Positions 1 through 6,921 of a stretch of DNA of 12,588 nt are shown here, piece after piece. The stretch is from CALAED01 sp937891035. Its GTDB lineage: Bacteria; Actinomycetota; Actinomycetes; Streptosporangiales; Streptosporangiaceae. The stretch is taken from the NCBI GenBank assembly GCA_035642125.1, contig DASQSZ010000364.1, positions 1 through 12,588 of the forward strand, in the 5' to 3' direction. The notes under the pieces were generated by a model. It ran no database searches. It was not told the origin of the DNA and saw only the letters and a list, made by a program, of their open reading frames with translations. Position numbers and translations under genes: made by a program. How positions within the stretch are numbered: the stretch's first letter is position 1; every line of letters starts with the position of its first letter.

Positions 1-169
1 ACGCCTTCGCGAAGGTCTCCTGCACCAGATCCTCCGCATCGGCCGGATTACGCGTCATCCGCAGCGCCGCCGAATAAAGCTGATCAAGGAACGGGAGCAC
101 ATCTCGCTGGAACCGATCACGTTGTCGCTGCCGGTCAGAGTCCGTCGGTGGATCGGTCGGTGCCGTCAT
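1..169 (-). CDS. ECF RNA polymerase sigma factor, SigR/SigH group (N-terminal part only)
   Basis: Only the first 56 codons are in the window; the rest lies beyond the left edge. ECF sigma factors direct RNA polymerase to stress promoters. Read on the minus strand from an ATG at 169, the protein has a short polar leader, then FLDQLYSAALRMTRNPADAE (about residues 27-46) and DLVQETFAKA, which is sigma region 2.1/2.2. This stretch closely resembles what I recall of Streptomyces SigR and mycobacterial SigH, the thiol-oxidative-stress sigma factors normally held by a zinc anti-sigma factor. A ribosome binding site, GGGGGAG, lies about 8 nt upstream of the start. The partner anti-sigma gene would be expected to the left, outside the window. 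Family membership is secure; the exact paralogue is not. Confidence 0.88.
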   Translation of the reverse strand, partial: MTAPTDPPTDSDRQRQRDRFQRDVLPFLDQLYSAALRMTRNPADAEDLVQETFAKA

Positions 170-268
170 CACGCTTCTCCCCCATGGCGGTGGACAGGGC
201 CGGGCATCGTGCCTGTCTCCTGCCGCCTGCCCCCTCCGCTTGCGACGTGGCTCGCGTGGTTGCCCGGC

Positions 269-319
269 AGGCCGTCCGCGCCCCTGGAGCACGGGGACAA
301 GATGGCGCGCGGACGGCCT
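269..319 (-). terminator. Long GC-rich hairpin downstream of the small basic protein gene
   Basis: AGGCCGTCCGCGC (269-281) is matched perfectly by GCGCGGACGGCCT (307-319), giving a 13-bp stem. The loop contains a further CCCC/GGGG pairing. It begins 16 nt after the stop codon of the minus-strand gene ending at 335, and before the sigma factor start at 169. A factor-independent terminator without a clear T-tract, as is common in actinobacteria, is the simplest reading. Confidence 0.6.
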
Positions 320-334
320 GAGCCTTCGGGTCGG

Positions 335-631
335 TCACGAACTCTTTCGCCGACGAGCGATCCGCCGCCCGGCCACGGCGGCCACGACGGCGGTCGCCGC
401 CGAGGCGATGGCCATCCGTACCTTGTTGCGGAGCGCCAAGGCCATGACGAGGCGGGCGCCGCCGACCGAACGCGCTACGGCCTTCCCGCCCGTGGCCCGT
501 ACATCGTCCTTGACGTTGGCGACACGTTCTCGAGACAGTCCCTTCTCACCGGCCTTCGCCGTTGCCTTCGTGGCGAGCCCGCCGGCCTTGCCGGAGACCT
601 TCTCGCGGAGATCGTTGCGATCCTGACCCAT
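335..631 (-). CDS. Small basic protein of unknown function with one likely membrane segment
   Basis: A 98-residue protein that I cannot assign with confidence. The N-terminal half is charged and alanine/glycine-rich (DRNDLREKVSGKAGGLATKA), with a spacing of Lys and Ala reminiscent of DUF3618-type proteins; that likeness is only an impression. A hydrophobic stretch, about residues 69-88 (VRMAIASAATAVVAAVAG), could be a single transmembrane helix. It is followed by a strongly basic tail, GRRIARRRKSS, suggesting a cytoplasmic C-terminus. I chose ATG 631 over upstream in-frame codons because AGAGG lies about 9 nt before it and the upstream translation looks non-coding. It is divergent from the DJ-1 family gene, and a strong hairpin follows it. 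Confidence 0.6.
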   Translation of the reverse strand: MGQDRNDLREKVSGKAGGLATKATAKAGEKGLSRERVANVKDDVRATGGKAVARSVGGARLVMALALRNKVRMAIASAATAVVAAVAGRRIARRRKSS

Positions 632-825
632 GTGGATCGGCCTCTTCTCGCGATCGACGTTATTTGTCGGAGATGGGAGGCCTACCCCCGGAAGCGCCAT
701 CGATGCGGATACGTCCGAACGGACGATCTGTTCCGTTAACGCGAATAGCCCGTTTGATGCCGGGCAGGGCCGACAGAGCGACCGCATGACAACAACACGA
801 CAAACGCACAAGGAGGCGTTCTTTC

Positions 826-1383
826 ATGTCGCATCTCGGGGGCAGGACCATCGCATTCCTGGTGGCGCCGGAGGGAGTCGAGCAGATCGAGCTCACCGAG
901 CCCTGGCGGGCCGTGGAGCAGGCCGGCGGCACGCCGCGGCTGATCTCCACCAAGATCGGTCGCATCCAGGCCTTCGACCATCTCGACAAGGCCGACACCT
1001 TCCAGGTCGACGCCACGGTGGACGCGGTCTCGGCGGCCGACTTCGCCGGTCTCGTGCTGCCCGGCGGGGTGGCCAACCCGGACTTCCTGCGGATGGACGG
1101 CCGGGCCGTCGCGCTCGTCAAGGAGTTCTTCGACGCGGGCAAGCCCGTGGCGGCCATCTGTCACGCCCCATGGACGCTCGTCGAGGCCGACGTCGTGCGC
1201 GGGCGCACGCTGACCTCGTGGCCCAGCCTGCGGACCGACATCCGCAACGCCGGGGGCACCTGGGTCGATGAGGAGGTCCGCGTCTGCATGGCCGGCCCGA
1301 ACACGCTGGTGACCAGCCGCAAGCCGGACGATCTCAAGGCGTTCTGCCTGGAGGCGGTCACCTCCATCGCCGACGCTTCGTGA
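826..1383 (+). CDS. DJ-1/PfpI family protein (type 1 glutamine amidotransferase-like)
   Basis: A 185-residue cytosolic protein of the DJ-1/PfpI superfamily, whose members act as glyoxalases/deglycases, chaperones or proteases; the actual activity here is unknown. The nucleophile elbow AICHAPW carries Cys112 followed by His113, preceded by the strand VLPGG (77-81). Glu19 in GVEQIEL lies where PfpI has its conserved active-site Glu. The pattern closely follows Pyrococcus PfpI over its whole length, including the TSWPSLRTDIRNAGGTWVDE region (about 129-148). The start is set by AGGAGG at 811-816, 9 nt before the ATG. A 30-bp palindrome follows the gene. The divergent position opposite a membrane-associated small protein and near an ECF sigma gene fits a stress role, but that is inference. 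Confidence 0.92.
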   Translation: MSHLGGRTIAFLVAPEGVEQIELTEPWRAVEQAGGTPRLISTKIGRIQAFDHLDKADTFQVDATVDAVSAADFAGLVLPGGVANPDFLRMDGRAVALVKEFFDAGKPVAAICHAPWTLVEADVVRGRTLTSWPSLRTDIRNAGGTWVDEEVRVCMAGPNTLVTSRKPDDLKAFCLEAVTSIADAS

Positions 1384-1415
1384 CCGCGGCCGGCGTGCGC
1401 CGGTTCCCGGCCGGG

Positions 1416-1445
1416 ACGGTGAGGTCCCGGCCGGGACCTCACCGT
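1416..1445. terminator. Perfect 30-bp palindrome, likely bidirectional terminator
   Basis: ACGGTGAGGTCCCGG (1416-1430) is followed directly by its exact reverse complement, CCGGGACCTCACCGT (1431-1445). It lies between the convergent DJ-1 gene (stop at 1383) and the DUF5709 gene, and it overlaps the last codons and stop (1439-1441) of the latter. A second copy of the core TCCCGGCCGGGAC occurs just upstream at 1404-1416, so alternative pairings are possible. It fits a shared terminator for both strands. Confidence 0.75.
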
Positions 1446-1855
1446 TCGGATTCGTCGGGCTCGACGTGCATGGCGCGTTCTTCCGCGCTGTAACCGCCGG
1501 CGTCGGGGCCGACGTCATCGGCGATCATGTCTTTTTCCGTGTCGGGCGCCGCGCCCTCGTCGGGCTCGACGACCCGGACCGCCGGCTCGGCGACCTCTCC
1601 GGGCGCGGCGGCCTGCGTGGCTTCCGCCGGTTCCGCCGCATCTGCCTCCTCGCGGGCCAGCCGCCCGTCCAGCGACTCGGGCTCGCGTTGCTCCTCGGCC
1701 GTGGTGCCGTACTCATCGACGGCCATCGGCTCGTCGCCCGGCACCGGCTGTTGCTGCGGATCGCTCGCCCACTGCTGTTGCGGTGTGCCGTCCTGCAGAT
1801 CCGGGATCCCCTCGTCCTCGAGCGAGGACTCGGGGTCGCGTCCTGGCTCTCCCAT
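1439..1855 (-). CDS. DUF5709 domain protein, acidic and probably disordered
   Basis: A 138-residue, very acidic protein rich in Glu, Asp, Pro, Gln and Ala, with no membrane segment or catalytic motif. The stretch YGTTAEEQREPESLDGRLAR (49-68) and the C-terminal DDVGPDAGGYSAEERAMHVE match the conserved blocks I know from actinobacterial DUF5709 proteins, which have no assigned function. I chose ATG 1855 over the upstream in-frame ATG at 1909 because AGGGGAGGA lies directly before it. It follows the DUF2795 gene on the same strand with a 50-bp gap, so the two may be co-transcribed. Family assignment rests on remembered motif similarity rather than a search. Confidence 0.75.
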   Translation of the reverse strand: MGEPGRDPESSLEDEGIPDLQDGTPQQQWASDPQQQPVPGDEPMAVDEYGTTAEEQREPESLDGRLAREEADAAEPAEATQAAAPGEVAEPAVRVVEPDEGAAPDTEKDMIADDVGPDAGGYSAEERAMHVEPDESER

Positions 1856-1905
1856 CGCTCCTCCCCTGGAAACCGTCGGCCATCGCCGGTCATCGCCGGC
1901 CGGTG

Positions 1906-2313
1906 TCAAAACCGCCGGTCTTCGTGGCCATGCTCGAGCTGCTCGGCGACCTCGGCGAAGTTGTGGTACGACCGTTCCGGAAGCTGCTCGAGCGCCGCGA
2001 CGGCGACTTCGGGCGCTCCCTGATCGAGGGCGTGCACCGCCAGCGTGCGCGGCGTGGCTGGATAGTCCACTCCCACCAGGACCTGGGCCATGGCGCTCCG
2101 CTCGGCCACGTCCCGCGGGGTCATCCCCGGCGGTGCCGCACCTGGCCGCGCGGTTCCGAACGAGGTCGGATCACGACCGGTGTCGGTGTCGACCGGCTCC
2201 GGGTCCTTGAACTCCTCGGCATGGGTGGGACCGCGGCCACGGATCATGCCTTCGGTCTCGTGCTTCAGCTCGTCATCGAGCCGCGGGCCATGTTTATCGC
2301 TCTTGTCTGGCAT
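1906..2313 (-). CDS. DUF2795 domain protein
   Basis: A 135-residue protein. The first 65 residues are polar, charged and proline-rich, probably disordered. Residues about 72-128 form the DUF2795 domain: AQVLVGVDYPATPRTLAVHA, a Gly-Ala-Pro turn, then VAVAALEQLPERSYHNFAEV. The family is widespread in Actinobacteria as a small helical domain, often annotated as unknown function. The ATG at 2313 is preceded by AGGGA about 6 nt upstream. It is the upstream member of a minus-strand pair with the DUF5709 gene. No regulatory signal is obvious in the 85 bp separating it from the enolase-superfamily gene. Confidence 0.82.
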   Translation of the reverse strand: MPDKSDKHGPRLDDELKHETEGMIRGRGPTHAEEFKDPEPVDTDTGRDPTSFGTARPGAAPPGMTPRDVAERSAMAQVLVGVDYPATPRTLAVHALDQGAPEVAVAALEQLPERSYHNFAEVAEQLEHGHEDRRF

Positions 2314-2398
2314 TGAATTTCCCTGCTCGATTCGGGTGAGCGTGCGCTCTCCCCCGGAGGCGTACCCGGCGGGTGCGGATCATGCGTCGGAAGGGTGC

Positions 2399-3505
2399 TC
2401 ACCGCACGCGGAACGGCTCGGCGGCGGCCGCCCGGAAGACCAGGCCGTGGCCGGCGCCGTCGTCCCGCGGCCGGATGGACCCACCCTTCGGGGACAGCGT
2501 GCCGTCGAAGAACATCTCCTCGATGCGGACGTGATCGTGGAACCACTCGATGTGCCGGGCGTTCGGCATCGCAGCCATGACCGCCGCGTGCAGGTGCGGG
2601 GCGCAATGCGCGGACACCTGGCGACCGTGCGCCCGGGCCAGCGCGCCCACCCGCAGGAACTCGGTGATGCCGCCGCAGCGGGTCACGTCGGCCTGAAGAC
2701 AGTCAACGGCCTCGACCATGCCCGCGAAGTAGGGCAGGGCATAGCCGTACTCGCCCGCCGCGACTTCGGGGGCCACGGCCTGGCGCACCGCGCGCAGGCC
2801 GGGCAGGTCATCGGAGGAGACGGGCTCTTCGAGCCAGCGCAGGTCGAGGCTCTGCGCCGCTCTGGCCATCCTGATCGCCTGCTTGACCGAGTACCCGCCG
2901 TTGGCGTCCGCGTACAGCTCCACCCGGCTGCCGACCAGCTCCCTGGCGAGCAGCAGCCGCCGCATGTCGCGCTCCTCGTCGGCGCCCCACCGCTCGCCGA
3001 TCTTTATCTTGACGCGCGGGATGTCGAGCTCGCCCGCCCAGCGCTGGAGCTGGACGCGCATCGCTTCGGAGTCATAGCTGATGAACCCGCCGCTGCCGTA
3101 GACGGGCACGTCGTCGTTGACGGCACCGAGCAGCCGGTGCAGCGGCAGGTCCACGATGCGGGCCTTGAGGTCCCACAGCGCGCAGTCGATCGCCGAGATC
3201 GCCATCGAGCAGATACCGGGCCGGCCCGCGTTCCGCACGGCTCTGCACATCGCCTCGTGGGCGCCCGCCACGTCGAGCGCGGACCGGCCGCGAACCGCCC
3301 CCGCGAGAGGGTCCGCGACGACGTCCGCGATGGCGGCCGGGCCGTAGGTCCAGCCGGTGCCGGCGGCGTCGCCGGCGCGGACCGAGACCAGCACCATCGT
3401 CGTCGCGGACCACTCCAGGGTGCCGTCGGACTCGGGCTCGTCCGTCGGGACCGTGTAGGCCGCGGCGTCGATGGGACCGATCTCGATAGATCCGGTCTCG
3501 ATCAT
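2399..3505 (-). CDS. Enolase superfamily enzyme, mandelate racemase subgroup
   Basis: A 368-residue protein of usual length with the two-domain enolase-superfamily layout: an N-terminal capping domain (about 1-125) and a TIM barrel. Catalytic residues in the mandelate racemase pattern are visible: the Lys-x-Lys pair K166/K168 in RVKIKIG, metal ligands D200 (YADANGGY), E226 (WLEEP) and E252 (AAGEYGY), then D273 (LQADVTRCGG) and H300 (SAHC), the His-Asp dyad. Such enzymes abstract a proton alpha to a carboxylate, giving racemisation or sugar-acid dehydration; the substrate cannot be read from sequence. I chose ATG 3505 over one 29 codons upstream because GGAG lies about 7 nt before it. No sugar transporter or regulator neighbours it, so context gives no substrate hint. 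Confidence 0.9.
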   Translation of the reverse strand: MIETGSIEIGPIDAAAYTVPTDEPESDGTLEWSATTMVLVSVRAGDAAGTGWTYGPAAIADVVADPLAGAVRGRSALDVAGAHEAMCRAVRNAGRPGICSMAISAIDCALWDLKARIVDLPLHRLLGAVNDDVPVYGSGGFISYDSEAMRVQLQRWAGELDIPRVKIKIGERWGADEERDMRRLLLARELVGSRVELYADANGGYSVKQAIRMARAAQSLDLRWLEEPVSSDDLPGLRAVRQAVAPEVAAGEYGYALPYFAGMVEAVDCLQADVTRCGGITEFLRVGALARAHGRQVSAHCAPHLHAAVMAAMPNARHIEWFHDHVRIEEMFFDGTLSPKGGSIRPRDDGAGHGLVFRAAAAEPFRVR

Positions 3506-3674
3506 GCCGTCTCCGGCATGGCTGCGCCCTTCGGCGCCCGGCACGACCGCTTCGACGTCATGCGGCACGCCTACCCACTGGGCGAGTTTCAACCGTATCG
3601 ATCCGGCGGCGACGACGGGGCGCGCGTGTCTCGTGCCGCCGCCGCGCGGCGCGGCACCTGCGAGACTGAGGAAC

Positions 3675-3938
3675 GTGACCGATCATGCCGCGAACGCCGA
3701 CGCCGACGCCGGCGGGGACGCCGGTGGCGCGACCCCCGCGGAGCCGGAGCGGCGGTGCTCGGCGAAGGGCTGCGGCGCGGCGGCCGCCTGGGCGGTGCGC
3801 TGGCGCAATCCGAAGATCCACGGACCCGAGCGCCGGAAGATCTGGCTGGCCTGCGACGACCATCGCGCGTACCTGTCGGACTTCCTCGGCGGCCGCGGCT
3901 TTCCGTACGACGTCGTACCGCTCGCCGACCTCGACTGA
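3675..3938 (+). CDS. Small conserved-looking protein with a possible zinc site
   Basis: An 87-residue soluble protein. After a low-complexity Ala/Asp/Gly leader (1-25) comes CSAKGC (28-33), then AWAVRWRNPKIHGPERRKIW and LACDDHRAYLSDFLG. The two cysteines of CSAKGC with C60 and H63 of CDDH could hold a zinc ion, which is an inference. I have a memory of similar small actinobacterial proteins being labelled 'acetone carboxylase' in databases; if so, that label is probably spurious, because nothing here resembles a carboxylase subunit. The GTG at 3675 is preceded by GAGG with an unusually short spacing of 3 nt, so the start is uncertain. It is divergent from the enolase-superfamily gene and convergent with mobA. 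Confidence 0.72.
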   Translation: MTDHAANADADAGGDAGGATPAEPERRCSAKGCGAAAAWAVRWRNPKIHGPERRKIWLACDDHRAYLSDFLGGRGFPYDVVPLADLD

Positions 3939-3982
3939 CGCCGACTGATACCGCCGCCGAACGCCCCGCGCCGCCCCCTGCC

Positions 3983-4843
3983 CTACCCCTCTTGCCGCCA
4001 GCCGGCCGCCAGGCCGGTGATCCGGGCGGCGGCGTCCCTGGCCGGCTGCCCCGCCCCGACGGCGAGCCCGAGCAGGTAGGCGGTCAGCGGAGCCGCCGGG
4101 CGAGCGACCCCGTGCGCCACGTCTTTAGCCAGGTCGAGAACCAGGTCGCGATCCATATTGTCGCGATCGAGCCCGAGTTCGCGGCAGACCGTGTCGAGCC
4201 AGTCCTCCAGCATCGTTCCTCCATCCACGCGTCCATCCACGCGTCGTCTGGCCATCGCCAGGTCCCGCGTCGTGTCGCAGTCGTACCACGGAGGACGGTC
4301 CCCCGCGGGCAGCCGCACCCTCACCGGAGCGAGCGGCGCCAGGACACCGCGCAGCGACGCGCCGGCATACCCGCGAAGCGCTCTTCGCAGCCGCTCGGTC
4401 CGCCAGGCCCCCGCCAGCCACTGATCCTTGCCCGCATCGTCGACGAGCACCGCGCCCGCCGAGTCCACCGCGCCCGCCGCGCCCGCCGCGGTGAGCAAGT
4501 CAGCGACGTGCGCCGGGCGCAGGAACGGCAGATCGGCGGCCAGCAGTAGGGTCCACGACGCGGTCACCTCGGCCAGCCCGGCCCGCAGCGCCGGCACCGG
4601 ACCCGCGCCCGGCGGCTCCTCGCGGACGGCGATCGCATCGGGCAGTTCCGGCCGGGGCGGGCCGACGACCACCAGCCGGCCGGCGCCGGGCACCGCGGCG
4701 GCCACGGTCACGACCAGCGGCCGCCCGCCGACCAAGGCCCCCGGCTTGTCGATTCCGCCGAGTCGGCGCGCCGCGCCGCCGGCCAAGATCACGGCGTCGT
4801 ACGGCGTGACCGGCCCGGCGCCGGGCGGTGGGTGGGCCGTCAC
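3983..4843 (-). CDS. mobA: MobA-like molybdenum cofactor nucleotidyltransferase fused to DUF6457
   Basis: A 286-residue protein with two parts. Residues about 14-200 are a MobA-type NTP transferase: VILAGGAARRLGGIDKP (18-34) is the nucleotide-binding signature, GPVPAL follows at 81-86, ADLPFL (103-108) holds the metal-binding Asp104, and WYDCDTTRDL (186-195) matches the C-terminal D-x-x-T/P block. MobA attaches GMP to Mo-molybdopterin to make bis-MGD, the form used by formate dehydrogenases. Residues about 211-286, with RDLVLDLAKDVAHGVARPAA, form DUF6457, a small helical domain of unknown role found with molybdenum genes in actinobacteria. The gene lies 42 bp downstream of moaA on the same strand, so they are likely co-transcribed. 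The linker carries a tandem repeat and an internal ribosome site. CTP- or molybdate-handling roles are alternatives to GMP. Confidence 0.86.
   Translation of the reverse strand: MTAHPPPGAGPVTPYDAVILAGGAARRLGGIDKPGALVGGRPLVVTVAAAVPGAGRLVVVGPPRPELPDAIAVREEPPGAGPVPALRAGLAEVTASWTLLLAADLPFLRPAHVADLLTAAGAAGAVDSAGAVLVDDAGKDQWLAGAWRTERLRRALRGYAGASLRGVLAPLAPVRVRLPAGDRPPWYDCDTTRDLAMARRRVDGRVDGGTMLEDWLDTVCRELGLDRDNMDRDLVLDLAKDVAHGVARPAAPLTAYLLGLAVGAGQPARDAAARITGLAAGWRQEG
4213..4222 (-). promoter_or_regulatory. Internal ribosome binding site and possible second start in mobA
   Basis: Read on the minus strand, GGAGG followed by AACG precedes an in-frame ATG (4213-4211), codon 211 of the mobA gene. This is exactly where the MobA domain ends and DUF6457 begins. 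It could allow separate production of a 76-residue DUF6457 protein. A chance match cannot be excluded. Confidence 0.4.
4221..4244 (-). repeat. 12-bp tandem duplication in the MobA-DUF6457 linker
   Basis: CCATCCACGCGT occurs twice in direct succession (4221-4232 and 4233-4244, plus strand). On the coding strand it encodes the repeated RVDG of RRRVDGRVDGGTM, so the frame is kept. It lies between the two domains, consistent with a flexible linker or a relic of gene fusion. Confidence 0.85.
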
Positions 4844-4885
4844 GTCAATCTGCTCCGGGGCGCTCGCCGGTCGCGCGCCTGCCGG

Positions 4886-5908
4886 TCACCCGCCGATGGC
4901 CGACATCGGGCGGGCCGGCTGCAAGAACGATGGATCGTCGATCCCGTGGCCGGGCCGCTTGGTCCACACCGCCTTGCGCCACCGGTCGGCGATCTCGTCG
5001 TCGGACGCGCCGCCGCGCAGTGCCGCGCGCAGGTCGGACTCCTCTCGCGCGAACAGGCAGTTGCGCACCTGTCCGTCGGCGGTCAGCCGCACCCGGTCGC
5101 AGGCCCCGCAAAACGGGCGGGTGACCGAGCCGATCACGCCGACGCGGGCGGGGTGGCCGACGGAGCCGTGGTCACCGCCGACGATGAACGTCTCGGCCGG
5201 CGCGCTCCCCCGGTCGCGTGGATCGTCTGGGATCAGGTCGAAGACCTCGGTGAGCCGCGCCAGGATCTGATCGGCCGTCACCATGTTCTCGCGCCGCCAG
5301 CCGTGCTGGGCGTCCAGCGGCATCTGCTCGATGAACCGCAGCTGGTAGCCGTGGTCGAGGCAGTAGCGCAACAGCGGGACCGCCTCGTTCTCGTTGACGC
5401 CGCGCATAAGCACCGCGTTGACCTTGACCGGCGTCAGCCCCGCACGGGCCGCGGCGGCGAGCCCGGCCAGCACGTCCGAAAGCCGGTCGCGGTGGGCGAG
5501 CCGGCGGAACACGTCGCGGTCGAGCGTGTCGAGCGAGACGTTGATGCGGTCGAGTCCGGCACTGCGCAGCGGCTCGGCCAGCCGCTCCAGGCCGATGCCG
5601 TTGGTGGTCAGGGAGATCTCCGGGCGGGGCCGGAGCGCGGCGGTGCCCCGTACGATGTCGACCAGGCCGCGCCGGAGCAGCGGCTCGCCGCCGGTGTACC
5701 TGACCTCGGTGACACCGAGCATCGTCACGGCGACGCGCACCAGCCGGACGACCTCATCGTCGGTCAGGACCTCCGGCTTGGGCAGCCAGTCGAGGCCCTC
5801 GGGCGGCATGCAGTAGCTGCAGCGCAAGTTGCACCGGTCGGTCAGCGAGACCCTCAGGTCGGTGGCCACCCGGCCGAAGGTGTCGATCAGCGCAGTGTCG
5901 GGCGGCAC
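4886..5908 (-). CDS. moaA: GTP 3',8-cyclase MoaA (molybdenum cofactor biosynthesis)
   Basis: A 340-residue radical SAM enzyme that, with MoaC, converts GTP to cyclic pyranopterin phosphate, the first step of Moco synthesis. The radical SAM cluster motif is C26-N-L-R-C30-S-Y-C33, followed by TGGEP (73-77), which binds S-adenosylmethionine. The C-terminal second 4Fe-4S cluster is C267-x-x-C270 and C284 (in RNCLF). The chain ends in the Gly-Gly (339-340) needed for MoaA function. Length is normal. I prefer the GTG at 5908 over the in-frame GTG at 5914, because AGGAGG (5919-5914) sits 5 nt before the former and overlaps the latter. mobA follows 42 bp downstream. I saw no recognisable Moco riboswitch in the short leader. 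Confidence 0.96.
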   Translation of the reverse strand: MPPDTALIDTFGRVATDLRVSLTDRCNLRCSYCMPPEGLDWLPKPEVLTDDEVVRLVRVAVTMLGVTEVRYTGGEPLLRRGLVDIVRGTAALRPRPEISLTTNGIGLERLAEPLRSAGLDRINVSLDTLDRDVFRRLAHRDRLSDVLAGLAAAARAGLTPVKVNAVLMRGVNENEAVPLLRYCLDHGYQLRFIEQMPLDAQHGWRRENMVTADQILARLTEVFDLIPDDPRDRGSAPAETFIVGGDHGSVGHPARVGVIGSVTRPFCGACDRVRLTADGQVRNCLFAREESDLRAALRGGASDDEIADRWRKAVWTKRPGHGIDDPSFLQPARPMSAIGG

Positions 5909-6001
5909 CCTCACCTCCTGGTCTATCGTGCTCCTTCTCGGTCTTTCCTGCTTTCGTCCACCCTATGCCGGTAGTTGACCTTCTCGCCCATAGCGGGCAA
6001 T

Positions 6002-6031
6002 GGTGTTCCTCACCGATCCCCGGTGTTCCTC
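6002..6031 (+). repeat. Two direct copies of GGTGTTCCTC, 20 bp apart
   Basis: The 10-mer GGTGTTCCTC occurs at 6002-6011 and 6022-6031, in the 162-bp divergent gap between moaA and the alpha/beta hydrolase gene. Spacing of about two helical turns places both on the same DNA face, as in operators for tandem-binding regulators. They begin about 70 bp before the hydrolase start. No regulator is recognised; function is inferred only. Confidence 0.4.
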
Positions 6032-6070
6032 GTGTCGTCGTACCGCAAGTCCTACCGAAAGGGAGGCGTT

Positions 6071-6880
6071 GTGGCCCCGCAGTCCCGCGAATCGTCGTTC
6101 CAAGGCACCAGGGGCACGGTCGTCGTGCGGTCGTGGCCGAACGAGACGGCCCGCTACGTGGCGTTGCTCGCGCACGGCTATGGCGAGCACATCGGCCGGT
6201 ACACCTACGTCGCCGGCGTCCTGGCCGGGCACGGCGCCGTCGTGTACGGCCCCGACCACGCCGGGCACGGCAAGTCGGCGGGCGAGCGCGTCCTCGTCGC
6301 CGACTTCGACGACATCGTCGCCGACCTGCGCACCGTCGAGGAACGGGCGCGTGCGGAGCACCCGGGCCTGCCCGTCGTGCTGATCGGGCATTCGATGGGC
6401 GGCATGATCGCGGCACGGTACGCACAGCTCCACGGCGCGGGCCTGGCCGCACTGGTGCTGTCCCCGCCCGTACTCGGGCCCTGGGTGGCGATCAAGGCGC
6501 TGCTCGGGCTGGAGGAGATCCCCGACATCCCGATCGACGTGGACACGCTCTCCCGCGATCCCGAGATCGGCAAGGTCTACGCCGCCGACCCGCTCGTGTG
6601 GCACGGGCCGTTCAAGCGCACCACGGTCGAGGCGTTCGACCGTGCCCTGGCGGCGATCGCGGGCGGCGGCCGGCTCGGCGCCCTGCCGACGCTGTGGCTG
6701 CACGGCACCGGCGACCAGTTGGTGCCGCTCGCCGACACCCGGATCGGCATCGAGCAGATCCGCGGGGACGACTTCACCGAGGTCCGCTACCCCGACGCCA
6801 GACACGAGGTCTTCAACGAGACCAACAGGGACGAGGTGCTCGCGGAGGTCACCGCCTTCATCGACCGCGCGCTCGGCTGA
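6071..6880 (+). CDS. Alpha/beta hydrolase, monoacylglycerol lipase-like
   Basis: A 269-residue protein of the Hydrolase_4 (serine aminopeptidase S33 / monoacylglycerol lipase) group, which hydrolyses esters such as monoacylglycerols or lysophospholipids. LAHGYGEHIGRY (33-44) carries the oxyanion-hole HG motif. GHSMGG holds the nucleophile Ser108, GTGDQLVP supplies Asp215 and ARHEVFNE supplies His245, a complete triad. YGPDHAGHGKSAG (59-71) is the conserved D-x-x-G-H-G-x-S block of this family. No signal peptide is visible, so it is probably cytosolic. The upstream in-frame ATG at 5975 gives a leader that looks non-coding. I chose GTG 6071 because GGGAGG lies 4 nt before it. A structured intergenic region and the GlsB-like gene follow on the same strand. 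Confidence 0.92.
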   Translation: MAPQSRESSFQGTRGTVVVRSWPNETARYVALLAHGYGEHIGRYTYVAGVLAGHGAVVYGPDHAGHGKSAGERVLVADFDDIVADLRTVEERARAEHPGLPVVLIGHSMGGMIAARYAQLHGAGLAALVLSPPVLGPWVAIKALLGLEEIPDIPIDVDTLSRDPEIGKVYAADPLVWHGPFKRTTVEAFDRALAAIAGGGRLGALPTLWLHGTGDQLVPLADTRIGIEQIRGDDFTEVRYPDARHEVFNETNRDEVLAEVTAFIDRALG

Positions 6881-6921
6881 AGCCGGCTGCGGAAGGTCTC
6901 TCGACGCCTGCCCGGCCGGCG

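Noticed and set aside
711..724. Short palindrome CGTCCGAACGGACG in the divergent region before the DJ-1 gene as an operator
   Set aside because: Six-base arms in GC-rich DNA are expected by chance, and it is not placed at an identifiable promoter.
2090..4549. A plus-strand frame of 819 codons spanning the enolase-superfamily and mobA genes
   Set aside because: It is antisense to two well-supported genes, is rich in Arg, Pro and Ala with no domain, and arises from G/C-ending codons on the other strand.
4832..5974. A plus-strand frame of 380 codons over moaA
   Set aside because: Antisense shadow of moaA, whose cluster cysteines and C-terminal Gly-Gly are unambiguous.
5909..6070. A molybdenum cofactor riboswitch upstream of moaA
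   Set aside because: The leader is short and shows only small hairpins (for example GCCC/GGGC near 5988-6000), with nothing like the conserved Moco RNA structure.
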